Source: JAITMY01 sp031553765
GTDB taxonomy: Bacteria; Bacteroidota; Bacteroidia; Bacteroidales; UBA932
Length of the DNA stretch: 64,000 bases
Assembly (NCBI GenBank): GCA_031553765.1
Contig: JAVBKY010000001.1
Location: 124,001 to 188,000, forward strand
Reading direction: 5' to 3'
Positions 32,910 through 40,002 of the stretch are shown here, piece by piece; the first letter of the stretch is position 1, and the number at the start of each line of letters is the position of its first letter. A program made the position numbers and the translations under genes. The notes under the pieces are model-generated. The model searched no databases. It was not told where the DNA came from and saw only the letters and a program-made list of their open reading frames with translations.

Positions 32910-33452
32910 ATGAGCATAATAATAGACACTAATACTTCGTTAAGACCACTGGAGTTGAATGACTACAAAGACATTTTCAATACCATCAATACTCAAAAGG
33001 AATATTTAGGCAGGTGGTTGCCTTTTGTTGAGTTTACAAAAGAGCCTAACGATTCAAAGGAATTTGTTGAAATGACCCTAAGCCTTACGGAAGAAAGGCT
33101 TGAGCACGTATTTACCATTCGTTTTGAGAATCAATTCGCAGGATTAATAGGTTTTAAAGATACGGATAGGCAAAACAAGAAAACAGAAATTGGCTACTGG
33201 CTTTCCGAGAATTTTCAGGGAAAAGGAATTGTAACAAGGGCTGTCATTCGACTTTGTGATTTTGCTTTTGAGAAATTACAGCTGAATAGGATACAAATAA
33301 AGTGTGCTGTGGGCAACGAGAAAAGCAAGGCTATCCCTAAACGATTGGGATTTATATTTGAAGGAGTAGAGCGCGATGGGGAATTATTAAGCGGTAATAT
33401 TTTTACAGATATTGAAACATATAGCAAGCTGATAAGCGACAAAATTGAATAA
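32910..33452 (+). CDS. GNAT N-acetyltransferase (RimL-like)
   Basis: A 180-residue protein of the ribosomal-protein acetyltransferase subgroup: SLRPLELNDYKDIFNTINTQ, YLGRWLPFVEFTK, then IGYWLSENFQGKGIVTRAVI (acetyl-CoA loop Q-G-K-G) and FEKLQLNRIQIKCAVGNEKS with KAIPKRLGFIFEGVERDGEL. This is close to YdaF/RimL-type enzymes, but the target is not deducible. The codons are AT-rich. The nitroreductase gene starts 11 bases after its stop, so the two are probably one operon. Confidence 0.86.
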   Translation: MSIIIDTNTSLRPLELNDYKDIFNTINTQKEYLGRWLPFVEFTKEPNDSKEFVEMTLSLTEERLEHVFTIRFENQFAGLIGFKDTDRQNKKTEIGYWLSENFQGKGIVTRAVIRLCDFAFEKLQLNRIQIKCAVGNEKSKAIPKRLGFIFEGVERDGELLSGNIFTDIETYSKLISDKIE

Positions 33453-33462
33453 AGGAGAGTAT

Positions 33463-33987
33463 ATGAGTTTCTTAGAATTAGCAAAACAACGTTGTACAAC
33501 AAGAGGATTTAAGGAGGAAGGAATAAAGCCTAATGAATTACAGCATATCTTGGCGGCAGCTCGCGTTGCCCCAACAGCCTGCAATAAACAACCCCAACGG
33601 ATTATTGTTGTTCAGCAACCTGAAAACATATTAAAAGTACAAAAGGCATATAGAACATTTGATTCGCAATGCATTCTCATTGTATGTCGTGATACAAGAA
33701 ATGAGCTAATTCGTCCATTTGACAATAAATGCTCCGGCGATTTAGACATTGGCATTGTTTGCGACCACATAATGCTATCGGCAAGAGAACTAGGAATTGG
33801 CAGCGTAATGGTGGGACTATTTGACCCTAAGATTATAAGACAAGAATTCTCAATACCAAACTATATAGAGCCTACCACACTGGTAATTTTAGGTTATCCC
33901 CAAAGTGGCTTTTTAGACCCGGAACGACATATTACAGAGAGAAAGAAGCTAGAGGAAACAATTATGTATGAAGTGTACAGAGAGTAA
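33463..33987 (+). CDS. Nitroreductase-family flavoprotein, short form
   Basis: A 174-residue FMN-binding nitroreductase-like protein. MSFLELAKQRCTTRGFKEEG corresponds to the usual RRSxRxF phosphate-binding start. The rest follows the family: HILAAARVAPTACNKQPQRI, DLDIGIVCDHIMLSARELGI and GSVMVGLFDPKIIRQEF, with VILGYPQ near the C-terminus. It probably reduces quinone, nitro or flavin substrates with NAD(P)H. The start is the ATG at 33463, preceded by AAAGGAGAG, a plausible ribosome-binding site, not the upstream extension. Confidence 0.88.
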   Translation: MSFLELAKQRCTTRGFKEEGIKPNELQHILAAARVAPTACNKQPQRIIVVQQPENILKVQKAYRTFDSQCILIVCRDTRNELIRPFDNKCSGDLDIGIVCDHIMLSARELGIGSVMVGLFDPKIIRQEFSIPNYIEPTTLVILGYPQSGFLDPERHITERKKLEETIMYEVYRE

Positions 33988-33990
33988 AAA

Positions 33991-34112
33991 TCTCAGCGCG
34001 CATTGGGAAAGGCAGGATTTACACTGGAAGCAAGACTCAAAAAAGCACTATTCAAAATGGGGAATTTATGGATGAGTTGATATACGCAAAACACAGAAAA
34101 ATAATGCGCTAG
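33991..34112 (+). pseudogene. Frameshifted C-terminal fragment of a GNAT acetyltransferase
   Basis: Too short for a normal gene call. Frame one reads SQRALGKAGFTLEARLKKAL-FK, the classic GNAT C-terminal helix-strand pattern (S-x-R-x-L-x-K-x-GF). After AAAA at 34054-34057 the frame breaks. Adding one A restores FKNGEFMDELIYAKHRKIMR and a TAG at 34110. So this is the last ~40 codons of a GNAT gene with a single-base deletion and no 5' part. It follows the nitroreductase stop directly. Confidence 0.72.
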
Positions 34113-34139
34113 TAGCTAATAACCTAAAACAAAAATAAA

Positions 34140-34586
34140 ATGAATAAAATCGTTCCTAACATTTGGCTTACTTCCAAAGAGGGCAAAATTTCAGAAATCG
34201 TTGAATACTACAAAAACGTTTTTGGCAACGAATTTCAGGAAGAGCTGATTATTCCATTGGGAGCCACACCCAATGGGAACTCTGAAATGTGCGAGGTGCA
34301 CATTTTCGGACAAAAGTACTCCCTTATGACCACGGAAACCGAGCATCAACCTTTAAATGATGCTATTTCGTTTTGCCTTTACTGTAAAGATCAAGCGGAA
34401 ATTGATAAGTATTGGGACTACTTTACCAAAGAGGGCACAGCATCTCAATGTGCATGGTGTATAGACAAGTATGGACTTAGGTGGCAAGTATTGCCCGAGA
34501 ATTTCGGAGAGCTGATGAGTAAGCCCAATGCTTTTGAGGTGATGATGAAGCAGACGAAAATAGTGATTGCCGAATATTTTCAATAA
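34140..34586 (+). CDS. VOC-superfamily (PhnB-like) protein
   Basis: A 148-residue protein of the PhnB/3-demethylubiquinone-methyltransferase-like VOC group: NIWLTSKEGKISEIVEYYKN and VFGNEFQEELII, MCEVHIFGQKYSLMTTE, ISFCLYCKDQAEIDKYWDYF, then CAWCIDKYGLRWQVLPENFG with AFEVMMKQTKIVI. The fold binds a metal or small molecule; the reaction is not known for most members. This is a frequent type of accessory gene. No signal peptide is seen. Confidence 0.86.
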   Translation: MNKIVPNIWLTSKEGKISEIVEYYKNVFGNEFQEELIIPLGATPNGNSEMCEVHIFGQKYSLMTTETEHQPLNDAISFCLYCKDQAEIDKYWDYFTKEGTASQCAWCIDKYGLRWQVLPENFGELMSKPNAFEVMMKQTKIVIAEYFQ

Positions 34587-34600
34587 ATAATAATAATTTA

Positions 34601-34630
34601 TTGTTTATCGATAATTAATTGTTATTTTTG
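34601..34630 (+). promoter_or_regulatory. Promoter of the DUF2975/XRE pair
   Basis: TTG (34601-34603), 19 bases, TATTTTTG (34623-34630): full -33/-7 match with ideal spacing, 26 bases before the ATG at 34657. Confidence 0.65.
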
Positions 34631-34656
34631 CGAATAAAATAAATTCGTAAATCACC

Positions 34657-35136
34657 ATGAAAAGAACCCCGGTAGTATTTCTTCAGGCAGTCGTTGTGCT
34701 TATTGCCATTATAGCGCTTGCCTTTTTAATTTGGGCTCCCTTAGCTGAGGGAAGAGCTGCGAACTTAAATTTGCTCAGCATTTACTCCGACCCATTCATT
34801 CTGTACGGGTACGCGGCGTCAATCGCTTTTTTTGTTGCGCTATATAAGGCATTCAAGCTACTTGGATATATTGGGCAAAGCAAAATATTCTCTTCAGACT
34901 CCGTTAAGGCTTTAAAGAGTATAAAATGTTGCGCAATCGCGCTAAGTATTTTAGTTGCAATGGCAGGAATTTACATAAGAATATTTCATAGCAAAGAAGA
35001 TGATCCTGCGGGTTTTCTTGCCATTTGCACGGTGGTTACATTTGTTGCTATAGTGGTTGCAACCGCAGCGGCAATATTTGAAAAAATTCTGCAAAATGCC
35101 GTAGCTATGAAATCAGAAAATGACTTGACAATTTAA
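34657..35136 (+). CDS. DUF2975 membrane protein
   Basis: A 159-residue inner-membrane protein with four transmembrane segments (VFLQAVVVLIAIIALAFLIW, PFILYGYAASIAFFVALYKA, CAIALSILVAMAGIYIRIF, AICTVVTFVAIVVATAAAIF) and the inter-helix FKLLGYIGQSKIFSSDSVKA stretch typical of DUF2975. It is encoded three bases before a small XRE regulator, the standard partner of this family. Function is unknown; it presumably modulates the regulator. Confidence 0.82.
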   Translation: MKRTPVVFLQAVVVLIAIIALAFLIWAPLAEGRAANLNLLSIYSDPFILYGYAASIAFFVALYKAFKLLGYIGQSKIFSSDSVKALKSIKCCAIALSILVAMAGIYIRIFHSKEDDPAGFLAICTVVTFVAIVVATAAAIFEKILQNAVAMKSENDLTI

Positions 35137-35139
35137 GCT

Positions 35140-35388
35140 ATGGCAATTATTGTAAATTTAGACGTGATGATGGCAAAGCGAAAGGTTTCTTTGAACGAAC
35201 TTTCAGAGAGAGTTGATTTGACATTATCTAACCTTTCCATCTTAAAAACGGGAAAGGCAAAAGCAATTCGCTTTAGCACCCTAAACGCAATATGTAAAGC
35301 GTTGGACTGTCAGCCGGGTGACATTTTGGAGTATGTAAATGACAAGAAAAAAACAAAAAACCTCCAACAAAGTATTGCAAATGAATAA
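35140..35388 (+). CDS. Small XRE-family regulator (YozG-like)
   Basis: An 82-residue protein: IIVNLDVMMAKRKVSLNELS followed by ERVDLTLSNLSILKTGKAKA and IRFSTLNAICKALDCQPGDI, the compact YozG-type helix-turn-helix regulator. It is the DUF2975 partner and starts three bases after its stop, so the genes are coupled. It is a second instance in this window of the membrane-protein plus small-HTH module also seen at 3751-4333. Confidence 0.88.
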   Translation: MAIIVNLDVMMAKRKVSLNELSERVDLTLSNLSILKTGKAKAIRFSTLNAICKALDCQPGDILEYVNDKKKTKNLQQSIANE

Positions 35389-35405
35389 TGGTGTGAGGAA
35401 GTAGT

Positions 35406-36461
35406 ATGAACACGCAAGATATTTTAAAGATACGCCTACACAACCACCTCTTGGGTAGCGCCACGCTACAGGAGCCGCACGAAGTTGTTTCGTACATGGG
35501 AGCCATGCAATCGCAAGCCTTTGAAATGGCAAAATGGGGCATCGGCGCGCGGCTGAAAGGAGCGACAAACGCAGCTATTGAAGATGCTATTAACACAGGG
35601 AAAATTATCCGCACACATATCCTTCGCCCCACTTGGCACTTTGTGGCAGCCGAAGATATTCGCTGGATGCTCCAACTTTCCGCGCCACGGGTAAAGCCCA
35701 TACTTATGGGATATTGGAAAATGCGGGGCATAGAAAAAAGCGTATACACTCCCGCTATTCGCGTCATAGAAAAGTTGTTAGAAAACGGCAACCACCTAAC
35801 GCGGCAGGAAATCGGAGACGCTCTAATAGCCCAAGGAATTATTGCAGACCCTGACCTCACCCACTGCATTACAGGGATAGCTGAAATTGACGGCATTGTG
35901 TGCAGCGGCAGGCTTAAGGGCAACAAGCAAACCTACGCGCTCATGCACGAGTGGATTCCCAAAACAGAAAAACTTTGCAAAGAGGAAGCCCTAGAGCGAC
36001 TTGCACGCACGTTCTTCACCAGCCACGGCCCTGCTACGCTACAGGATTTCTGCTGGTGGTCGGGGATGACGCTCACAGATGCCAAAAAGGTCATGGGACA
36101 AATGAAGCACGATTTCATTTGCAAAGAAGTAAACGGACGGACTTTTTGGATGAAAAACGATATAGTGCTACCGACAAACAACGACGACTCCCTGCTGCTG
36201 CTTCCACCGTTCGACGAATTTGTAGTAAGCTACAAAGACCGTTCCGAACTCATCGAAGACCACCACTACGGCAAGGTGATGACAAAGAACGGCTTATTCA
36301 GCCCCACCGTAATGCTCAACGGGGAAATTATAGGCTCGTGGAAGAAGGTATCCATTAAGGGAAAGCCTAATGTAGAGGTTTCATTTTTCGTAAAACCAAC
36401 CAAAAAGATAGAAAGCCTTGTGGAGAAAAAAGTGAAAGAATTTTCGGAGTACTATAAATAA
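35406..36461 (+). CDS. AlkZ-like winged-helix DNA glycosylase family protein
   Basis: A 351-residue HTH_42 (winged helix DNA-binding) protein of the YcaQ/AlkZ family. It starts LRLHN-like (IRLHNHLLGSATLQEP), then MGAMQSQAFEMAKWGIGARL, where Gln35-Ser-Gln37 is in the position of the catalytic Q-x-Q/Q-x-D motif of AlkZ. The substrate-facing HILRPTWHFVAAEDIRWML follows, and the C-terminal region has LLPPFDEFVVSYKDRSEL and SPTVMLNGEIIGSWKK. AlkZ homologues excise bulky or alkylated bases or unhook crosslinks. Whether this one does is inferred only from family. It starts 17 bases after the XRE gene. Confidence 0.8.
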   Translation: MNTQDILKIRLHNHLLGSATLQEPHEVVSYMGAMQSQAFEMAKWGIGARLKGATNAAIEDAINTGKIIRTHILRPTWHFVAAEDIRWMLQLSAPRVKPILMGYWKMRGIEKSVYTPAIRVIEKLLENGNHLTRQEIGDALIAQGIIADPDLTHCITGIAEIDGIVCSGRLKGNKQTYALMHEWIPKTEKLCKEEALERLARTFFTSHGPATLQDFCWWSGMTLTDAKKVMGQMKHDFICKEVNGRTFWMKNDIVLPTNNDDSLLLLPPFDEFVVSYKDRSELIEDHHYGKVMTKNGLFSPTVMLNGEIIGSWKKVSIKGKPNVEVSFFVKPTKKIESLVEKKVKEFSEYYK

Positions 36462-36478
36462 AGTATCACCATTTACAA

Positions 36479-37375
36479 ATGAATACAAGAAAAATCACAA
36501 TCATACTTCTGCTTACACTTTGCTATATGAACTCAAGTGCACAAGTCAGCAGTTTGAAAACAAGCATTAAGCATTTGATAAAAGATAAAAAAGCAACCGT
36601 TGGCGTTTCGGTAGTTGCAAATGACTTGCAAGATACGATAAATGTTAATGCTGACTTGCATTATCCGATGCAAAGCGTTTTCAAATTTCCTATTGCTATG
36701 GCTGTTTTGGCGGAAATAGATAAAGGAAACCTCAGCCTAAATCAAGAGGTAAAAATCACTTCGAAAGATTTACTACCCAACACATGGAGCCCTATTAGGG
36801 ATAAATATCCGAACGGAACAACAATGACCATTAGCGAAATTATTAGCTACACCATATCGCAAAGCGACAATAATGGTTGCGATATTCTACTGCGATTAAT
36901 TGGCAGCACAACAACCGTTGAAGCGTTTTTACAAAGCAATCAGCTACCCAATATTTCGGTAAAAGCAAACGAAGCAGACATGCGTAAAGCATGGAGTGTT
37001 CAATTTCAAAATTGGGCTACGCCGGCGGCATTAGCCAACCTGTTAGTCAAGTTTTACTCTTCGAGTAGCAATGGCATGCTCTCAAAGAACAGCTATGATT
37101 TCCTATGGAAAACCATGGCAGAAACAACAACCGGAGCAAGCAGACTTAAAGGTCAGCTACCACAAGGCACCGTTGTGGCGCATAAAACGGGTAGTTCGGG
37201 AGCCAATAATGGCGTAACCGTTGCCACCAACGACATTGGCGTTATAATATTACCCAACGGGAAACCAATTTTCATCAGCGTTCTAATTACAAATTCTTTA
37301 GAAGAAGAGGAAAATAATGAGAAAATAATTTCCGATATTGCCAAAGTAATTTGGGATTACTATTCCAAATTTTGA
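36479..37375 (+). CDS. Class A beta-lactamase (subclass A2-like)
   Basis: A 298-residue periplasmic serine beta-lactamase with a signal peptide (TIILLLTLCYMNSSAQ). Motifs: SVFK with nucleophile Ser66 and Lys69; SDN at 129-131; the omega-loop acid Glu165 in VKANEADM; KTG at 236-238 in AHKTGSSG. NEADMRKAWSVQFQNWATPA is typical of the Bacteroidota A2 group (CblA/CepA/CfxA/PER relatives). All catalytic residues are present, so it should hydrolyse beta-lactams; spectrum cannot be read. It lies in the accessory region 17 bases after the AlkZ-like gene and is followed by a dispersed repeat. Confidence 0.92.
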   Translation: MNTRKITIILLLTLCYMNSSAQVSSLKTSIKHLIKDKKATVGVSVVANDLQDTINVNADLHYPMQSVFKFPIAMAVLAEIDKGNLSLNQEVKITSKDLLPNTWSPIRDKYPNGTTMTISEIISYTISQSDNNGCDILLRLIGSTTTVEAFLQSNQLPNISVKANEADMRKAWSVQFQNWATPAALANLLVKFYSSSSNGMLSKNSYDFLWKTMAETTTGASRLKGQLPQGTVVAHKTGSSGANNGVTVATNDIGVIILPNGKPIFISVLITNSLEEEENNEKIISDIAKVIWDYYSKF

Positions 37376-37488
37376 CCTATCCCCTCTCCACAGGAGAGGG
37401 GCATGTGCCAACGAGGATGAGTTGAAAATACGAGAGCGCCCGCGGGTAGTAAGTCCCTCTCTTGCGGAGATGGATTTAGGGAGAGGTA
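37376..37488. repeat. CTCTCC/GAGAGG dispersed repeat, copy 2
   Basis: CCCCTCTCCACAGGAGAGGGGCATGTGCC .. AAGTCCCTCTCTTGCGGAGATGG then ATTTAGGGAGAGGTAGA. Same layout as 5127-5245 and 39632-39743: two short hairpins joined by a variable middle. It sits immediately after the beta-lactamase stop. Confidence 0.85.
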
Positions 37489-37512
37489 GAAAACAAAAGA
37501 ACTAATATTTCT

Positions 37513-38148
37513 ATGGAAATTAAATTAAGATTAGAAGAAGAAAAAGATTACCGCCGTGTGGAAGAAGTTACCCGCGAGGCGTTTTGGAATGTGTACGCCA
37601 TGGGTTGTAACGAACACCTATTTTTGCGTAAGTTAAGAGAGAAAAAGCAGTTCATTAAGGCCCTCGACTTTGTTGCTACCCACAACGAAAAAATTATAGG
37701 GAACATTGTATATGTAGAGGCAAAAATCACGGGCACCGATGGCAAGGAATATAAAGTCGCAGCCTTTGGCCCCATAAGCGTGCTGCCCGAATATCAAGGT
37801 AAAGGAATTGGCGCGCAGCTGATAAAGCACACCGCCCAGCTGGCAAGGGAAATGGGCTATAGAGCCATACTGATATACGGTGATCCGGAATACTACAAGC
37901 GAGTTGGATTTAAGGTATCCAAGAAATACAACATTACCAACAAGGATGGAAAATACCCCGCGGCATTGCTGGTTTTGGAGCTATATCCCAACGCACTGCA
38001 GGGAGTAGAAGGAGTGTATGACGAAGGTGATATTTACGACGTAAGCGACGAGGAGCTGGTTGAGTTTGAAAAAGGATTTCCTGAAAAAGAAAAGAAGTTT
38101 ACAAAAACGCAGGAACGTTTTCTGGAGATGGTCAATAAATTTCTATAG
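37513..38148 (+). CDS. GNAT N-acetyltransferase (YhbS-like)
   Basis: A 211-residue acetyltransferase: IKLRLEEEKDYRRVEEVTRE and AFWNVYAMGCNEHLFLRKLR at the start, core FGPISVLPEYQGKGIGAQLI with acetyl-CoA loop Q-G-K-G-I-G, then ILIYGDPEYYKRVGFKVSKK. This matches the COG3153/YhbS subgroup with its GDPEYYxRxGF motif. The C-terminal extension (EGVYDEGDIYDVSDEELVEF onward) is common in this subgroup. The substrate is unknown. Two bases separate it from the following MmcQ/YjbR gene. Confidence 0.88.
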   Translation: MEIKLRLEEEKDYRRVEEVTREAFWNVYAMGCNEHLFLRKLREKKQFIKALDFVATHNEKIIGNIVYVEAKITGTDGKEYKVAAFGPISVLPEYQGKGIGAQLIKHTAQLAREMGYRAILIYGDPEYYKRVGFKVSKKYNITNKDGKYPAALLVLELYPNALQGVEGVYDEGDIYDVSDEELVEFEKGFPEKEKKFTKTQERFLEMVNKFL

Positions 38149-38150
38149 CA

Positions 38151-38510
38151 ATGGATATAGAAGAGTTGCGAAAATACTGCCTATCGCTAAAAGGCACCAC
38201 AGAGGATATGCCATTTGAGGACGAATACCTTATGTTTAGGGTATTGGGCAAGTGGTTTGCCGTAATCCCTTTGAATGATGCAGAGTTGAGCTTATCGGTG
38301 AAATGCGCCCCTGCAAAAGCCATTGAATTGCGCGAGCAATATGGTAGCGTAGAGGCCGCCTGGCACTTCAACAAAAGGTACTGGAACTGCATCACCCTTA
38401 ATGGTGATATGGACGATGAAACCGTGAAATATTGGATTAAGCACTCGATAGAAGAAGTGGTAAAGAAGTTACCTAAAAAAGCACAACAGGAATACTGGGA
38501 AGGCGAATAG
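38151..38510 (+). CDS. MmcQ/YjbR family protein
   Basis: A 119-residue protein: LRKYCLSLKGTTEDMPFEDE, MFRVLGKWFAVIPLN, LSLSVKCAPAKAIELREQYG and HFNKRYWNCITLNGDMDDET. This is the MmcQ/YjbR (DUF419) family, with the CyaY-like double-wing DNA-binding-type fold. Its cellular role is not established. It is coupled to the preceding GNAT gene (2-base gap) and followed 19 bases later by a DUF1801 gene; this trio recurs as a loose accessory set in many genomes. Confidence 0.9.
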   Translation: MDIEELRKYCLSLKGTTEDMPFEDEYLMFRVLGKWFAVIPLNDAELSLSVKCAPAKAIELREQYGSVEAAWHFNKRYWNCITLNGDMDDETVKYWIKHSIEEVVKKLPKKAQQEYWEGE

Positions 38511-38529
38511 AAACTCTAAAACTCACATC

Positions 38530-38910
38530 ATGTCAAAAAGCCCAAACAACCCAAAAGTTGATACCCACATCAACCAACTCAAGCTGTGGCAAGAGGAAAC
38601 GGAGGCGCTGAGAAACATCATACTTGAATGCGGCTTAACCGAGGAGCTGAAATGGGGTAAACCATGCTATACTTTTCAAGGAAAAAACATAGCCGTAATA
38701 CAGGGCTTCAAAGCCTACTTTGCGTTGCTGTTTTTCAAAGGTTACCTACTAAAAGATACCAACGGCATATTGGTAAAAATGGGCGACAACACAAAGGTGG
38801 GACGACAAGCAAGATTTGCCAATGTAAAAGAAATAACGGATAAGAAAACTGTCATAAAAGCGTATATTCGCGAAGCAATTGAAGTAGAAAAAGTTGAATT
38901 GAATGCTTAA
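38530..38910 (+). CDS. DUF1801/YdhG-type protein (YdeI N-terminal half)
   Basis: A 126-residue protein: LKLWQEETEALRNIILECGL, TEELKWGKPCYTFQGKNIAV, IQGFKAYFALLFFKGYLLKD and TDKKTVIKAYIREAIEVEKV. This is the DUF1801 domain that forms the N-terminal half of YdeI-type proteins. Here the C-terminal OmdA-like helical half is absent; the frame simply ends KVELNA. It is either a naturally short DUF1801 protein or a truncated YdeI. Function unknown. Confidence 0.82.
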   Translation: MSKSPNNPKVDTHINQLKLWQEETEALRNIILECGLTEELKWGKPCYTFQGKNIAVIQGFKAYFALLFFKGYLLKDTNGILVKMGDNTKVGRQARFANVKEITDKKTVIKAYIREAIEVEKVELNA

Positions 38911-38920
38911 TTTTGTATTC

Positions 38921-39119
38921 ACTCCCGCAGGGAGTAAACTCTAATAACCGCGGGGAAGCGAAGCGCAACCCGTGGTTAGGGCAACACCTCTGTATGGCGC
39001 GCGGAGCAAGTACTTACCTAGAAATAAGTTTTTGCTCCGCGCGCAGAAACAGCAATTGCCAAGTACCGTAGGCTACGCTTCGCTCACCTACGGTTATTCA
39101 CATTTAGCCCTTGCAGGGC
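38921..39119. repeat. Composite intergenic element of five hairpins
   Basis: Five successive palindromes: ACTCCCGCAGGGAGT (38921-38935); TAACCGCGGG / CCCGTGGTTA (38945-38978); GCGCGCGGAGCAA / TTGCTCCGCGCGC (38997-39044, perfect 13-bp stem); ACCGTAGG / CCTACGGT (39065-39094); GCCCTTGCAGGGC (39107-39119). No coding potential. The NUDIX gene starts 35 bases later. Confidence 0.75.
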
Positions 39120-39153
39120 ATACTATAAAATATTTTAATACATCATAAAAAAC

Positions 39154-39633
39154 ATGCATACCGTTTTTTCAAAAAACACGCTACTGCAAATTCCCGACAG
39201 CGAGTGGGAGCAATTTTGCAGCGCTTACAAAATAGTAGAAGCAGCCGGAGGTTTAGTGCAAAACAGCAAGGGCGAATACCTGATGATATTTCGCAACGGC
39301 AAGTGGGATTTGCCCAAGGGCAAGCACGAAAAAGGCGAGACCATGGAGCAAACTGCCGTGCGCGAAGTAGAGGAAGAATGCAGCATTGATCAGCTAACGC
39401 TGCAAAACTTGCTCATAGTAACCCATCACACCTATACGCTGCAGGGCGTGGATACTCTTAAGCCTACCTACTGGTATACCATGACCTACGGAGGCAACCT
39501 CAGCGTGTTCCAACCCCAAATTGAGGAAGGTATTGAGCTGGCAAAATTTATCTCAAAAGAGGAAATTATAGGCACGTGCTTTAAGAACTGCTACGATTCC
39601 ATTAGGGCAGTATTTGAAAAAGCGAACCTCTAA
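39154..39633 (+). CDS. NUDIX hydrolase
   Basis: A 159-residue NUDIX protein. The Nudix box is GKHEKGETMEQTAVREVEEE followed by CSI (residues 56-78; G-x5-E-x7-R-E-V-x-E-E), with Cys where a Gly is usual near its end. It is preceded by the beta strand AAGGLVQNSKGEYLMIFRNG and WDLPKG. A short N-terminal region of about 25 residues (SDSEWEQF-like) is typical of Bacteroidota NUDIX proteins. It hydrolyses some nucleoside diphosphate linked to X; the substrate is not predictable. Repeat copy 3 overlaps its stop codon. Confidence 0.92.
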   Translation: MHTVFSKNTLLQIPDSEWEQFCSAYKIVEAAGGLVQNSKGEYLMIFRNGKWDLPKGKHEKGETMEQTAVREVEEECSIDQLTLQNLLIVTHHTYTLQGVDTLKPTYWYTMTYGGNLSVFQPQIEEGIELAKFISKEEIIGTCFKNCYDSIRAVFEKANL

Positions 39634-39743
39634 CCTCTCTCCACAAGAGAGGGGCATGTGCCAATAAACTTCACCCGCAGGCACAAAAGCGCCCGAGCGA
39701 TAGAAAGTCCCTCTCCTGCGGAGAGGGATTTAGGGAAAGGTAG
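39632..39743. repeat. CTCTCC/GAGAGG dispersed repeat, copy 3
   Basis: AACCTCTCTCCACAAGAGAGG then GGCATGTGCC .. AAGTCCCTCTCCTGCGGAGAGG and GATTTAGGGAAAGGTAGA. Closest to copy 2 at both ends. It starts at the NUDIX stop codon. Confidence 0.85.
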
Positions 39744-39883
39744 AATGCGCCTTTAACGCACCATTTTAATAAAATTATAACGCATTTACCACAATACGAT
39801 TACAATTATAACTACGTTGCATTTTTTCGCCTTAATTTAGTATAAATTGCACACCACCAAGAACAATCTTGGCGATAATGTGC

Positions 39884-39891
39884 TAACTTTG
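39884..39891 (+). promoter_or_regulatory. Candidate -7 element of the 2-oxoacid oxidoreductase operon
   Basis: TAACTTTG, a full -7 match, about 112 bases before the first operon ATG (40003). A GACTTGCGA-type palindrome lies in the resulting leader. No -33 TTTG at ideal distance. Confidence 0.45.
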
Positions 39892-39926
39892 GACTCGCAA
39901 AATCAAAAATCGGATTTTGCGAACCG

Positions 39927-39978
39927 CGATTTGCGACATGCGACTAAGTCAATACGACCACTCGCATGTCGCAAGTCG
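39927..39978. repeat. GACTTGCGA-type repeat, copy 2
   Basis: CGATTTGCGACATGCGA pairs with TCGCATGTCGCAAGTCG (16 of 17 positions) across an 18-base loop. It would form a hairpin in the leader of the oxidoreductase operon. Confidence 0.75.
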
Positions 39979-40002
39979 TATACCGAATTATCTATTTCAA
40001 CT

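Noticed and set aside
34103..34119. AATGCGCTAGTAGCTAA, partly complementary to the start of DNA right of the attC-like site (TTAGCATCTGCGCATT), as a second cassette end
   Set aside because: Only about 14 of 17 positions match with a gap, no palindromic attC follows (a gene starts 20 bases later), and the bases are explained by the end of the GNAT pseudogene.
38921..39119. CRISPR-like array
   Set aside because: The hairpins differ from one another and there are no equal-length repeats with unique spacers and no cas genes.
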